Positions 15,224-21,594 of a stretch of DNA of 64,000 nt are shown piece by piece. The number at the start of each line of letters is the position of its first letter. Position 1 is the stretch's first letter. A program made the position numbers and the translations under genes. The notes below the pieces were generated by a model, which saw only the letters and a list, made by a program, of their open reading frames with translations, was not told where the DNA came from and did no database searches. The stretch is from Streptococcus infantis (GTDB lineage Bacteria > Bacillota > Bacilli > Lactobacillales > Streptococcaceae): NCBI RefSeq assembly GCF_018499575.1, contig NZ_JAHDAP010000001.1:1142665-1206664 (forward strand). Reading direction: 5' to 3'.

Positions 15224-15988
15224 TTAAAATCCTAGCCTTTCGTCAACTGCTGATTGAAATGAGTGAACTTTTCGTGGCATAGGTTGATTCAGATAATTGT
15301 CCATCTTATTGCCAAAAAGTGTTTGTGGTTGAAGATACTGTTCATACTCTGTACCTTTCCACTTAGCGACCATGATGTCCACAACCTTTTTAAAATCTTC
15401 GAGGACATAACCCTCTTTTAGCCTTGCCTTGATAAATTTTTGATGACTAGCAGTATCAACTTTAAAATTTTTCTTAGCTTTCAAATTGAGATAAGAAATG
15501 ACTTCTTTACAAATCGACAATTTATTATTATTATCTATATCAGTCTTTATAATATCAGTCTTTATTGTTTGTACTTCTTGCGTCTCCAGAGTGGTAATTT
15601 CTCCGGTTCTGGATGGTAATTTCTCCGGTTCAAGAATTGTTTGTTGAACAATTTTGGGACCAAGGATATAAAGTCGATTTGGCTTAGTCAATCCTTGGCG
15701 CTCTTCCTTTAGTAAACCTGATGTCACAAGTTCCTTTTTAATCTTGGTTACTGTCTTCTCTGAACATCCAAGTTCTTCACAAAATTCAGCTGTAGTAAAA
15801 TACATAAAAACTTTGCCATTTCGATCATGCCACTTTGACTCCAAAGATAAATCCAAACGATTATAGAGCAATGCATACATAATTTTTGCATTGTTTGATA
15901 GTTTTTTATATGGCTCTTTAAATAGCCATTTTGGTAATTGAAAGTATTGATACTTTTCAACTTCGTTTTTATAATATGTCTCAGCCAT
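15224..15988 (-). CDS. Phage replication initiator (replisome organiser)
   Basis: 254 residues. The N-terminal part (YQYFQLPKWLFKEPYKKLSN ... FTTAEFCEELGCSEKTVTKI) is a winged-helix RepA-like DNA-binding domain. The C-terminal part (LNLKAKKNFKVDTASHQKFI ... NYLNQPMPRK) is the conserved phage domain that contacts the helicase or loader. It probably binds the phage origin; repeats that might be the origin were not recognised within the gene. It sits between helicase and loader genes. Confidence 0.85.
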   Translation of the reverse strand: MAETYYKNEVEKYQYFQLPKWLFKEPYKKLSNNAKIMYALLYNRLDLSLESKWHDRNGKVFMYFTTAEFCEELGCSEKTVTKIKKELVTSGLLKEERQGLTKPNRLYILGPKIVQQTILEPEKLPSRTGEITTLETQEVQTIKTDIIKTDIDNNNKLSICKEVISYLNLKAKKNFKVDTASHQKFIKARLKEGYVLEDFKKVVDIMVAKWKGTEYEQYLQPQTLFGNKMDNYLNQPMPRKVHSFQSAVDERLGF

Positions 15989-15991
15989 ATA

Positions 15992-17326
15992 CTATTCCTC
16001 CACACTTGAAAATTTTGTGTATTCTTTGTGAAAATACAACTTCACTGTGCCTAAACTGCCATGCCGATTCTTTTCCAAGATCAGTTCGGTTACGTTATTC
16101 GCTTCTTGACTGTCTGCCTGTTCCTTCTGATAGTAGGCCTCACGATACAAGAATGCTACGATATCAGCATCTTGCTCAATCGAGCCAGACTCTCGCAAGT
16201 CTGCCAGCATCGGGCGCTTATCTTGCCTCTGTTCAACTGCGCGACTTAATTGGGATAAAGCAATGACTGGTACTTTTAAATCTTTTGCAAGTATCTTCAA
16301 TTCCCTTGATATTTCAGAAACTATCTGCTGACGATTTTCTCCTTTTGATCCAGTAATTAACTGCAAGTAGTCAATGATAATAACACCAAGCCCACCCATT
16401 TCTTGGGCAAGTTTTCGAGCTTTTGAACGAATTTCTGAAATACGAATACCTGCTGTATCATCTACAAAGATAGGAGCATCATAGAGATTACTTTGAGCAT
16501 GCACAAGCCTTCTCCATTCATCTGTACTTAAATTCCCAGTCTTCAAATGATAACCTGGAACCATCCCCTCTGATGCCACCATCCGTTCAATTAAGTCTTC
16601 TGCTCCCATTTCGAGTGAAAAAATAACAGTTGGTTTATTTTCTTTCACAGCTACATGCTTTGCTATATTCAACGCTAATGCAGTCTTACCCATAGCAGGA
16701 CGTGCAGCAAGAATGATAAGGTTATCCTCATGAAGACCTGTTGTAATCTTATCTAATCCTATGAAACCTGTAGAAATCCCTGTCACAAATCCATCTGTCT
16801 GCGAGCGAGTCTCAACTATTTGCATATGTGTGTCTAGGATATCGGCCACATTACGAAATCCAGTACCTGTATTTTGATTACTGATATTAATTAAGGATTT
16901 TTCAGTTTTAGCAATGATGTCATCAATCGAAACATCACCTTGGTAGGCACTAGATAATGAATCAGACAAGTCAGCGATGACTTTCCGAAGATTTGCCTTC
17001 TCTTTTACTAATTTTGCGTAATGCTCCACATTTTTCGATGTTGGTGTTGAATTTACCAACTCTACAACGTAGTTAATACCTCCGATGTTTGAAATATCCC
17101 CTTGATTGGTAAGAGCTGATACCATAGTGGTGGCATCTATTGGCTCTCCCTTCTCAAGAAGTGATAGCATCGTCTTAAATACGATTTTATTAGCAGGCTT
17201 GTAAAAATCGTCAGGAGTTAATTCGTCTGCAAGTGATATCATCGTTTCCGGTGAGATAAAGACAGCACCCAGAACCGACTGCTCTGCAACTAGATCATGA
17301 GGTAGTATTCTAAAATCTTCACTCAT
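15992..17326 (-). CDS. Phage replicative DNA helicase, DnaB family
   Basis: 444 residues, full DnaB length. The N-terminal domain begins HDLVAEQSVLGAVFISPETM. The RecA-like C-terminal domain has Walker A ARPAMGKTALALN, Walker B VIIIDYLQLI and the late motif ILEKNRHGSLGTVKLYF. It unwinds DNA at the phage fork. The start ATG overlaps the stop of the upstream winged-helix gene (ATGA). This is a phage-encoded second copy; the host dnaB is not in the window. Confidence 0.92.
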   Translation of the reverse strand: MSEDFRILPHDLVAEQSVLGAVFISPETMISLADELTPDDFYKPANKIVFKTMLSLLEKGEPIDATTMVSALTNQGDISNIGGINYVVELVNSTPTSKNVEHYAKLVKEKANLRKVIADLSDSLSSAYQGDVSIDDIIAKTEKSLINISNQNTGTGFRNVADILDTHMQIVETRSQTDGFVTGISTGFIGLDKITTGLHEDNLIILAARPAMGKTALALNIAKHVAVKENKPTVIFSLEMGAEDLIERMVASEGMVPGYHLKTGNLSTDEWRRLVHAQSNLYDAPIFVDDTAGIRISEIRSKARKLAQEMGGLGVIIIDYLQLITGSKGENRQQIVSEISRELKILAKDLKVPVIALSQLSRAVEQRQDKRPMLADLRESGSIEQDADIVAFLYREAYYQKEQADSQEANNVTELILEKNRHGSLGTVKLYFHKEYTKFSSVEE

Positions 17327-17661
17327 ACACTCTTCCTCCAGTAGCTTTCTAAGTCAATATTCATAACAGCAGCAAGATTCTTCTGCTCGGTTAAGATTTG
17401 TCTACGGTAAGGAGCCAGGCCAGATTGTCGCTCTTCCTCACTTTGTGGCAAGTAGTATCCATTTGGTTTCGTCTTCTTAGCCACAATAGGGTGTCTAAAA
17501 TTAACTCGAAGACTTTCAATGACTTCTTCTAACTTACGTTTTGAGAGTCCAGTTTCTAAACGTATTTCACTTGCTTGAATTGGAAGGTCGAACGTAGCGC
17601 AATTAAGAATCATATTTAACACCCGAATTTCCATTTCGTTCATGTTGCGACTTACACTCAT
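17323..17661 (-). CDS. Small winged-helix DNA-binding protein
   Basis: 112 residues. The part MNEMEIRVLNMILNCATFDL ... [20 protein letters not shown] is a winged helix-turn-helix, followed by NGYYLPQSEEE wing strands. It is the first gene of the helicase/initiator/loader run, overlaps the helicase start and is co-translated with it. It could help initiation or act as a local regulator. Confidence 0.7.
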   Translation of the reverse strand: MSVSRNMNEMEIRVLNMILNCATFDLPIQASEIRLETGLSKRKLEEVIESLRVNFRHPIVAKKTKPNGYYLPQSEEERQSGLAPYRRQILTEQKNLAAVMNIDLESYWRKSV

Positions 17662-17672
17662 ATTTTTATCCC

Positions 17673-17864
17673 TTATTTCAATCCTACTGGTGGATCCACA
17701 TCGTATGTAAATTGCTTATCTGAATTTCTCAGATTCATACGAGCGATGTCGCTTGCGATTAGTTGTCTGTTTTTCTTTTTAGATTCTGCTCGGTCATCTA
17801 GCTCATTTACTAGTGCCCAGAGCAAAAAAAGCATTGTTGTTCCGAAATAGATATATTCAATCAT
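17673..17864 (-). CDS. Small single-span membrane protein
   Basis: 63 residues. Residues 3-18 (EYIYFGTTMLFLLWAL) form one membrane helix, followed by a charged cytoplasmic part. The start overlaps the upstream stop by four bases and is preceded by AAAGGAAAACACAAA. Small membrane proteins are frequent in this early region; function unknown. Confidence 0.65.
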   Translation of the reverse strand: MIEYIYFGTTMLFLLWALVNELDDRAESKKKNRQLIASDIARMNLRNSDKQFTYDVDPPVGLK

Positions 17865-18058
17865 TTTGTGTTTTCCTTTTCTTCATAGATTGCTACGATT
17901 TTTTCAAGATCTGCGATACGTTGATTTGCTTGCTGATATTTTTCTTGAAGGTCTATCAATTCCCTGTTCGTATCCAACGCAACCAATCTCCAGTCGGTGT
18001 TGACTTCGATTTTGGTTGTGTTGAAAAACCATTTTGTGATTTTGTCTATTAATTTCAT
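17861..18058 (-). CDS. Small coiled-coil phage protein
   Basis: 65 residues from MKLIDKITKWFFN, preceded by AGGAGAAATTAC; a longer frame of 17 codons upstream has no ribosome site. The C-terminal half (LIDLQEKYQQANQRIADLEK) is a coiled coil. No family recognised. It is overlapped by the next, membrane-protein gene. Confidence 0.65.
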   Translation of the reverse strand: MKLIDKITKWFFNTTKIEVNTDWRLVALDTNRELIDLQEKYQQANQRIADLEKIVAIYEEKENTK

Positions 18059-18068
18059 GTAATTTCTC

Positions 18069-18353
18069 CTATATTGCAGTTTTCTGCCAGTTTTCGTGAT
18101 ACCATTCAATCACGGCATCCCTTGGATATTTCTCGCGCTTGCCCTCAATTCTTGGGAAGTCTGCGTGTCGGTTGAAACGTTCGTCAAACGTTGACGTGTC
18201 TTTTGTTCCAAGTAACATTTCGGAGCATTGCGACTTGTTCAATTCCATTGGATAGCGCCTTTTCTCATCGGTCACAATCGTCATGACTTTGAGTGTTCTA
18301 TCCATCAATCCAGCTTCAAACTGATCTAATAATTGATTCATTAAGTCATTCAT
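18069..18353 (-). CDS. DUF771-like DNA-binding protein
   Basis: 94 residues. The pattern YPMELNKSQCSEMLLGTKDT ... FPRIEGKREKYPRDAVIEWY is the DUF771 type, an excisionase-like winged helix in which the final YPRDAVIEWYHENW stretch is conserved. Proteins of this type occur in the early lytic block of many streptococcal phages and are thought to bind DNA. AAGGAAATTATATC precedes the ATG. Confidence 0.75.
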   Translation of the reverse strand: MNDLMNQLLDQFEAGLMDRTLKVMTIVTDEKRRYPMELNKSQCSEMLLGTKDTSTFDERFNRHADFPRIEGKREKYPRDAVIEWYHENWQKTAI

Positions 18354-18394
18354 GATATAATTTCCTTAGATATTTTTGATGAGTGCCTGATTGC

Positions 18395-18416
18395 CGTCAG
18401 GTGCTTTTTTGTTTAG
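18395..18416 (+). terminator. Weak plus-strand terminator-like hairpin
   Basis: On the plus strand TGA-rich GTGCCTGA (just upstream) can pair with TCAGGTGC through two G-U pairs, followed by six T. It overlaps the stop of the minus-strand 52-residue gene. It would stop antisense, not sense, transcription. Confidence 0.35.
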
Positions 18417-18555
18417 GAATTTTACTTTCCATGGCCCTGAGTTCTATCTCATGGCTAACTTGTTTCAATAGCCTCTCACACGCTATCTTAGCTTCTCTGT
18501 ATGTTGTGTTCTCCCTGATAAAGTAATCAGCTAATTCTATGATTTTATCTTCCAT
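18397..18555 (-). CDS. Small helical phage protein
   Basis: 52 residues (MEDKIIELADYFIRENTTYR, then EAKIACERLLKQVSHEIELR and a basic tail). It has a perfect ribosome site, TAGGAGGTTGA before ATG. It is all-helical, with an alternating charged pattern. It is probably the first gene of the DUF771 operon segment. No family recognised. Confidence 0.7.
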   Translation of the reverse strand: MEDKIIELADYFIRENTTYREAKIACERLLKQVSHEIELRAMESKIPKQKST

Positions 18556-18604
18556 TCAACCTCCTATATATCAGTCTTAAGACCGATGTGATTCCTCCTT
18601 GATT

Positions 18605-18613
18605 TGATATAAT
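18605..18613 (+). promoter_or_regulatory. Extended -10 promoter for the 18676 gene
   Basis: TGATATAAT, a TGn-extended consensus -10, on the plus strand about 63 bases before the start codon. No good -35 was found. Confidence 0.5.
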
Positions 18614-18675
18614 AACTTTTAACTAGGACCTCTCACTGTTTTAGTCAAAAAAATTAACAGAAAGGAGTTAATGTC

Positions 18676-18885
18676 ATGAAAGAATTGATAAATCAATTGC
18701 TTTCTGATAAAAAAATTGTTTCAATCAGAATTAAAAATCATAATTATTGTTACGATGTAGTGAGCGCTAAAACATCAGATGATCTTTACGTTCTAATTGA
18801 TGGTGATACTGTATATATCGCTCCAGATCAGATAGCAATTGTTGAATTAAGTAATAAGAATCCAGATCCTGAGCTAGGTTTTTAG
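18676..18885 (+). CDS. Small plus-strand phage protein, unknown function
   Basis: 69 residues, beta-rich (IVSIRIKNHNYCYDVVSAKT ... LYVLIDGDTVYIAPDQIAIV), preceded by AAAGGAGTTAATGTC. It reads against the surrounding early genes, with its own extended -10 and its own terminator at 18896, so it is an independent unit that could be expressed in the lysogen. No family recognised. Confidence 0.65.
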   Translation: MKELINQLLSDKKIVSIRIKNHNYCYDVVSAKTSDDLYVLIDGDTVYIAPDQIAIVELSNKNPDPELGF

Positions 18886-18893
18886 TACTATTT

Positions 18894-19229
18894 TTAAGCG
18901 TCACCTGACGCTTTTTCTTCATTTTCTCTTATTTTTCTCAAAACATTAGCAATGCGGAATATTGTACCATGCTGACCTCTTCCATAGTCATTCAGTGAAG
19001 ATTTTCCAATAATATTAACAGAATCAAAATATGAATCGATTCCACGAATTAACTCATCAATACAAATGATATCACCAGCACTTATGTCTTTAGCTTGTAA
19101 TTTTGTTGTCAGACTTTGAGAATCTATAAGAATACTCCTAGGTCTTAAAACTTTTTCAACTAATTCAGGTTCTACCTTTATTAAGGTATGGCCTTTTTTC
19201 CCGCTATACGGATATCGGTTTGGTTTCAT
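18894..19229 (-). CDS. Phage protein, unknown function
   Basis: 111 residues. Segments include LVEKVLRPRSILIDSQSLTT, then AKDISAGDIICIDELIRGID and a basic C-terminal helix ANVLRKIRENEEK. It looks like a small alpha/beta protein. The start ATG has AGAAAGGAAAAAAACA upstream and is divergent from the TIR/NDT-like gene at 19289. No family recognised. Confidence 0.6.
   Translation of the reverse strand: MKPNRYPYSGKKGHTLIKVEPELVEKVLRPRSILIDSQSLTTKLQAKDISAGDIICIDELIRGIDSYFDSVNIIGKSSLNDYGRGQHGTIFRIANVLRKIRENEEKASGDA
18896..18917 (+). terminator. Terminator of the 18676 gene
   Basis: AAGCGTC / GACGCTT stem with a four-base loop, followed by TTTC on the plus strand. It overlaps the last codons of the convergent minus-strand gene and can act in both directions. 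Confidence 0.7.
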
Positions 19230-19250
19230 TGTTTTTTTCCTTTCTAAATT

Positions 19251-19259
19251 TGGTATAAT
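19251..19259 (+). promoter_or_regulatory. Extended -10 promoter of the TIR/NDT-like gene
   Basis: TGGTATAAT on the plus strand (TGn plus perfect TATAAT), with TTGTTT 19 bases upstream. The start codon lies 30 bases downstream, so the leader is about 20-25 bases with GGAG in it. Confidence 0.65.
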
Positions 19260-19288
19260 AAAGATAATAAAATTTGCGGAGTATAGTT

Positions 19289-19948
19289 ATGACTGAAAAA
19301 ATTTGTTTTATTGTGACTGCTATTGGTGAATCTGGTACCCCTACTAGGGAAAGAGCTGATAATGTATATAAATATCTTATCGCCCCTGTTTGTGAAGACC
19401 TTGGTTATAAGCCTGTACGTGTTGACCACGTAAATGCGGTAGATAACATCAACGCTACAATTATCAATTACCTTAAAACTGCTCCTATGGTTATAGCAGA
19501 TATGACAGACCATAATCCCAACGCATTTTACGAGTTAGGTTTTAGACAGGCACTTGAACTGCCTCTTGTTCCAATCATAAGAGTAGGAGAAAGACTTCCT
19601 TTTGATGTTATGACGACTCGTACCGTTTTCTATGATACAGATGTATCGAAAATTGAAGAATCTAAAGAAAATTTGAAATCTAAAATTCAAAGTTTTGAAA
19701 ACTTCAAAATGCCTGAGAGTAGTCTTGATAAAAGCGTTACATTAGATAAGCTTGATGATAAACTAACTAAAAAGCTAGACAAAATACTAAATCTTCTTGA
19801 AAAAAATCAGTCAAACTATTCTCCTGGAATCATTCGTGATTTAAAATTAAACGAATCACAACTTGGCTATCAGTCAATTGTTAAACAATCTCAAGATAGA
19901 ATCACTCAGATTCAGAACCAGCTATCATCCCTCGAAGATAAGAAATAA
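19289..19948 (+). CDS. TIR / nucleoside 2-deoxyribosyltransferase-like protein, possible defence gene
   Basis: 219 residues from MTEKICFIVTAIGESGTPTR (an in-frame TTG five codons up is weaker). Residues 1-115 have a Rossmann-like core with the signature IADMTDHNPNAFYELGFRQA: the Asp, NPN and Tyr-Glu-Leu-Gly set seen in nucleoside deoxyribosyltransferase-like and TIR-like proteins, where the Glu is catalytic; PIIRVGERLPFDV follows. Residues about 120-219 are coiled coil. It reads on the repressor strand, has its own promoter and terminator, and is embedded against the lytic transcript, so it should be on in the lysogen and crossed by antisense transcription on induction. A role in superinfection exclusion by nucleotide or NAD hydrolysis is inferred. 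Confidence 0.75.
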   Translation: MTEKICFIVTAIGESGTPTRERADNVYKYLIAPVCEDLGYKPVRVDHVNAVDNINATIINYLKTAPMVIADMTDHNPNAFYELGFRQALELPLVPIIRVGERLPFDVMTTRTVFYDTDVSKIEESKENLKSKIQSFENFKMPESSLDKSVTLDKLDDKLTKKLDKILNLLEKNQSNYSPGIIRDLKLNESQLGYQSIVKQSQDRITQIQNQLSSLEDKK

Positions 19949-20054
19949 GTATTTCCTGCTGCTTTTGAATTTCAGCAATTTCTTCAATCTTTCCGTTTAC
20001 AAGTATAATTGTCCTCAAAACATCATTGAGGGCATTTTTTTCAATTTCTTTCAT
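19902..20054 (-). CDS. Small coiled-coil protein behind cro
   Basis: 50 residues (MKEIEKNALNDVLRTIILVN, then GKIEEIAEIQKQQEILISYL and a short tail). It has a good ribosome site (AAAGGAGTGCGC) just after an operator-like palindrome, so it is the second gene of the lytic transcript. Its 3' end overlaps the last 47 bases of the TIR/NDT-like gene on the other strand. Confidence 0.65.
   Translation of the reverse strand: MKEIEKNALNDVLRTIILVNGKIEEIAEIQKQQEILISYLRGMIAGSESE
20013..20041 (+). terminator. Terminator of the TIR/NDT-like gene
   Basis: CCTCAA / TTGAGG stem followed by GCATTTTTTT on the plus strand, 65 bases after the stop codon. Confidence 0.6.
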
Positions 20055-20073
20055 GCGCACTCCTTTCTTTTTT

Positions 20074-20089
20074 GTCGCACTTATGCGAC
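20074..20089. promoter_or_regulatory. Operator-like palindrome at the cro stop
   Basis: GTCGCACTTATGCGAC: six-base arms GTCGCA/TGCGAC. It is near-identical to the palindrome at 20315 and covers the last codons of the Cro-like gene. Confidence 0.7.
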
Positions 20090-20296
20090 TGTATCACTAA
20101 AAAAAATGGACATAGCTTCATCTTTTGAAAGATTGAGTGTTGATACAATCAAGTTCACTTCTTTGATTGAGAAGTTGCCATTTTGTTTCATCTTGCGGTA
20201 AAACGTGCTTTTATCAATGCCAATTTTATTTGCAAGTTCTTCTTGCGTGGTATTGCGTTCAACAATTTTACCTTTTAATTTTGAAACATCTACCAT
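20081..20296 (-). CDS. Cro-like lytic regulator
   Basis: 71 residues from MVDVSKLKGKIVERNTTQEE; GGGGAATAT precedes this ATG, while an upstream in-frame ATG lacks a ribosome site. The pattern TQEELANKIGIDKSTFYRKM is a helix-turn-helix of the Cro/CI type, followed by a sequence typical of small phage HTH proteins. It is the first gene of the leftward lytic transcript, divergent from the repressor gene at 20460, and is flanked by two matching palindromes. It likely represses the lysogeny promoter. Confidence 0.85.
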   Translation of the reverse strand: MVDVSKLKGKIVERNTTQEELANKIGIDKSTFYRKMKQNGNFSIKEVNLIVSTLNLSKDEAMSIFFSDTVA

Positions 20297-20314
20297 ATAT
20301 TCCCCTTTCATTAT

Positions 20315-20330
20315 GTCGCACTTGTGCGAC
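20315..20330. promoter_or_regulatory. Operator-like palindrome upstream of cro
   Basis: GTCGCACTTGTGCGAC, perfect seven-base arms around TT. It lies 12 bases downstream of the -10 of the leftward promoter, in the position where a bound regulator blocks transcription. Confidence 0.75.
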
Positions 20331-20341
20331 TTGTTGTAATA

Positions 20342-20370
20342 AGTATAACACCTTGAAAAGTAAATGTCAA
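20342..20370 (-). promoter_or_regulatory. Leftward lytic promoter (PR-like)
   Basis: On the minus strand: -35 TTGACA (20370-20365), 17-base spacer, -10 TATACT (20347-20342). Near-consensus sigma-70 promoter reading into the Cro-like gene. Confidence 0.85.
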
Positions 20371-20378
20371 CAAAAAAA

Positions 20379-20416
20379 TCGCATTTTTGAAACTTTTTTT
20401 ATTGCATTTTTGAAAC
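20379..20416. repeat. Two direct repeats in the switch region
   Basis: TCGCATTTTTGAAAC (20379-20393) and TTGCATTTTTGAAAC (20402-20416), 23 bases apart, 14 of 15 identical. They lie between the two promoters and differ from the GTCGCAC palindromes, so they may bind the other regulator. Confidence 0.75.
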
Positions 20417-20430
20417 TAAAGGTGTAAAAT
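20402..20430 (+). promoter_or_regulatory. Rightward lysogeny promoter (PRM-like)
   Basis: -35 TTGCAT (20402-20407), 17-base spacer, -10 TAAAAT (20425-20430). The -35 is inside the second direct repeat. AGGAGG follows at 20446 for the repressor gene. Confidence 0.6.
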
Positions 20431-20459
20431 TAATGTGTAATATATAGGAGGCAATTATC

Positions 20460-20810
20460 ATGAACGTTGGAGAAAAAATAAAATTAAGAAGAAAAGAATT
20501 AAAAATCTCTGCTGACGATCTAGCCGATGCAGTCGGTGTTTCACGTTCTACTATATTTCGTTATGAAAAAGGGGACATCGAAAAGGTTGGTCCGGAAGTT
20601 TTGAAAAAGATTGCTGATAAGTTGTATATTTCTCCGGCTGAACTCATGGGCTGGAGTGATGAAACTTCAGTAGAACCGAAAACATATACAGATTTAGACC
20701 TACGAAAAATGGCTGAAAATGCGAAAACATTTGACGGTAAACCATTGAACGAGGAAGATATCGAAGCTATACAGAATATAATTCAAATATATTTGAGTGG
20801 TAGAAAATGA
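20460..20810 (+). CDS. CI-like / ImmR-like lysogeny repressor
   Basis: 116 residues. Residues 4-60 are a HTH_3 domain (IKLRRKELKISADDLADAVG, then VSRSTIFRYEKGDIEKV). The rest is a short oligomerisation tail; there is no S24 peptidase domain. AGGAGG precedes the ATG. The ImmA-type protease gene overlaps its stop, so induction probably uses the ImmR/ImmA mode, in which the protease cuts the repressor, rather than RecA-stimulated self-cleavage. Confidence 0.88.
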   Translation: MNVGEKIKLRRKELKISADDLADAVGVSRSTIFRYEKGDIEKVGPEVLKKIADKLYISPAELMGWSDETSVEPKTYTDLDLRKMAENAKTFDGKPLNEEDIEAIQNIIQIYLSGRK

Positions 20811-21187
20811 GCATCAATGAGATTTGTGCTAAATATGGCGTGCGTGTTGAATACTTCGATAAAGACGTCTGGAACAGGAATGGGATTTACGTCGACGAAA
20901 TCAAAGTAGTATTCGTCAGCAAAGACCTTAGTCCAGATAAGCAAAAGCAAGTTATTCTCCATGAACTGGGTCACATAGATCACACTGAAAGAGAATACCA
21001 AAACGCACTTATAAGGTGCGAAAATGAAGCTAACAGGAACATGATACATCATTTATTAGTGGATGCATTAGAAGAATTAGATGATCCGTCAGATTTTAAT
21101 TATCTTGACTTCATGAAATTTTATAATTTAAAAACCACTACTGATGAAGTAATGGTTATGGAAGAATATCAAGCGTTATTAAATTAA
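20807..21187 (+). CDS. ImmA/IrrE-type metalloprotease
   Basis: 126 residues. VILHELGHIDHTE holds the zinc motif HExxH, with further acidic residues downstream (ENEANRNMIHHLLVDALEEL). ImmA of ICEBs1 cuts its repressor ImmR during DNA damage. The ATG overlaps the repressor stop (ATGA), so the two are co-translated. Confidence 0.88.
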   Translation: MSINEICAKYGVRVEYFDKDVWNRNGIYVDEIKVVFVSKDLSPDKQKQVILHELGHIDHTEREYQNALIRCENEANRNMIHHLLVDALEELDDPSDFNYLDFMKFYNLKTTTDEVMVMEEYQALLN

Positions 21188-21201
21188 AGGAGTAAAAACC
21201 T

Positions 21202-21471
21202 ATGGGAATTTTTGACAATATTAAACAAGAATCATCTTTTTCAACTGCTTCTGGAGTTAATGGATTACACTATGTTGTACTTCAAGTAACTTTGAAAGAA
21301 AAGTTTTTTGGAACTGGTTCAGGTAATTTGACTGAACTAGAAAATGTGATTAACAAGCAAGTAGAAAAAGGTTATCGTTTACATACTATCACTACTGCCA
21401 ATGGTGGAAGTAAAGGCCTGAGTGGTGGAGATCGTATCCAAGCTACTATGGTTTTTGAAAAAATCATCTAA
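21202..21471 (+). CDS. DUF4177-like small protein
   Basis: 89 residues. GLHYVVLQVTLKEKFFGTGS then LENVINKQVEKGYRLHTITT and IQATMVFEKII match the small DUF4177-like fold (a strand, helix, strand pattern ending in an F-E-K motif). AAAGGAGTAAAAACCT precedes ATG. It closes the lysogeny operon; its role is unknown. Confidence 0.75.
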   Translation: MGIFDNIKQESSFSTASGVNGLHYVVLQVTLKEKFFGTGSGNLTELENVINKQVEKGYRLHTITTANGGSKGLSGGDRIQATMVFEKII

Positions 21472-21480
21472 TTAAAAAAT

Positions 21481-21523
21481 CCCCACGCTCTCAAACTTTG
21501 GCGAGTCTGAGCGTGAGGTGGGA
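21481..21523 (+). terminator. Inverted repeat between lysogeny operon and integrase
   Basis: CACGCTC (21484-21490) pairs with GAGCGTG (21509-21515), and the outer CCCC with GGG after a bulge. No long T-run follows, so it is either a weak terminator or an integrase-region structure. Confidence 0.5.
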
Positions 21524-21594
21524 TGTATAGAAAGATAGGCATTAAAAAGCCCTCTTTTCTATGCCCATTTTATCAAAAAAGTGAGGTAAAATCA

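Noticed and set aside
17673..18058. Anti-CRISPR or holin role for the small early genes
   Set aside because: Small size and one membrane helix are not enough; they sit in the replication block, away from lysis genes, and no family match was recognised.
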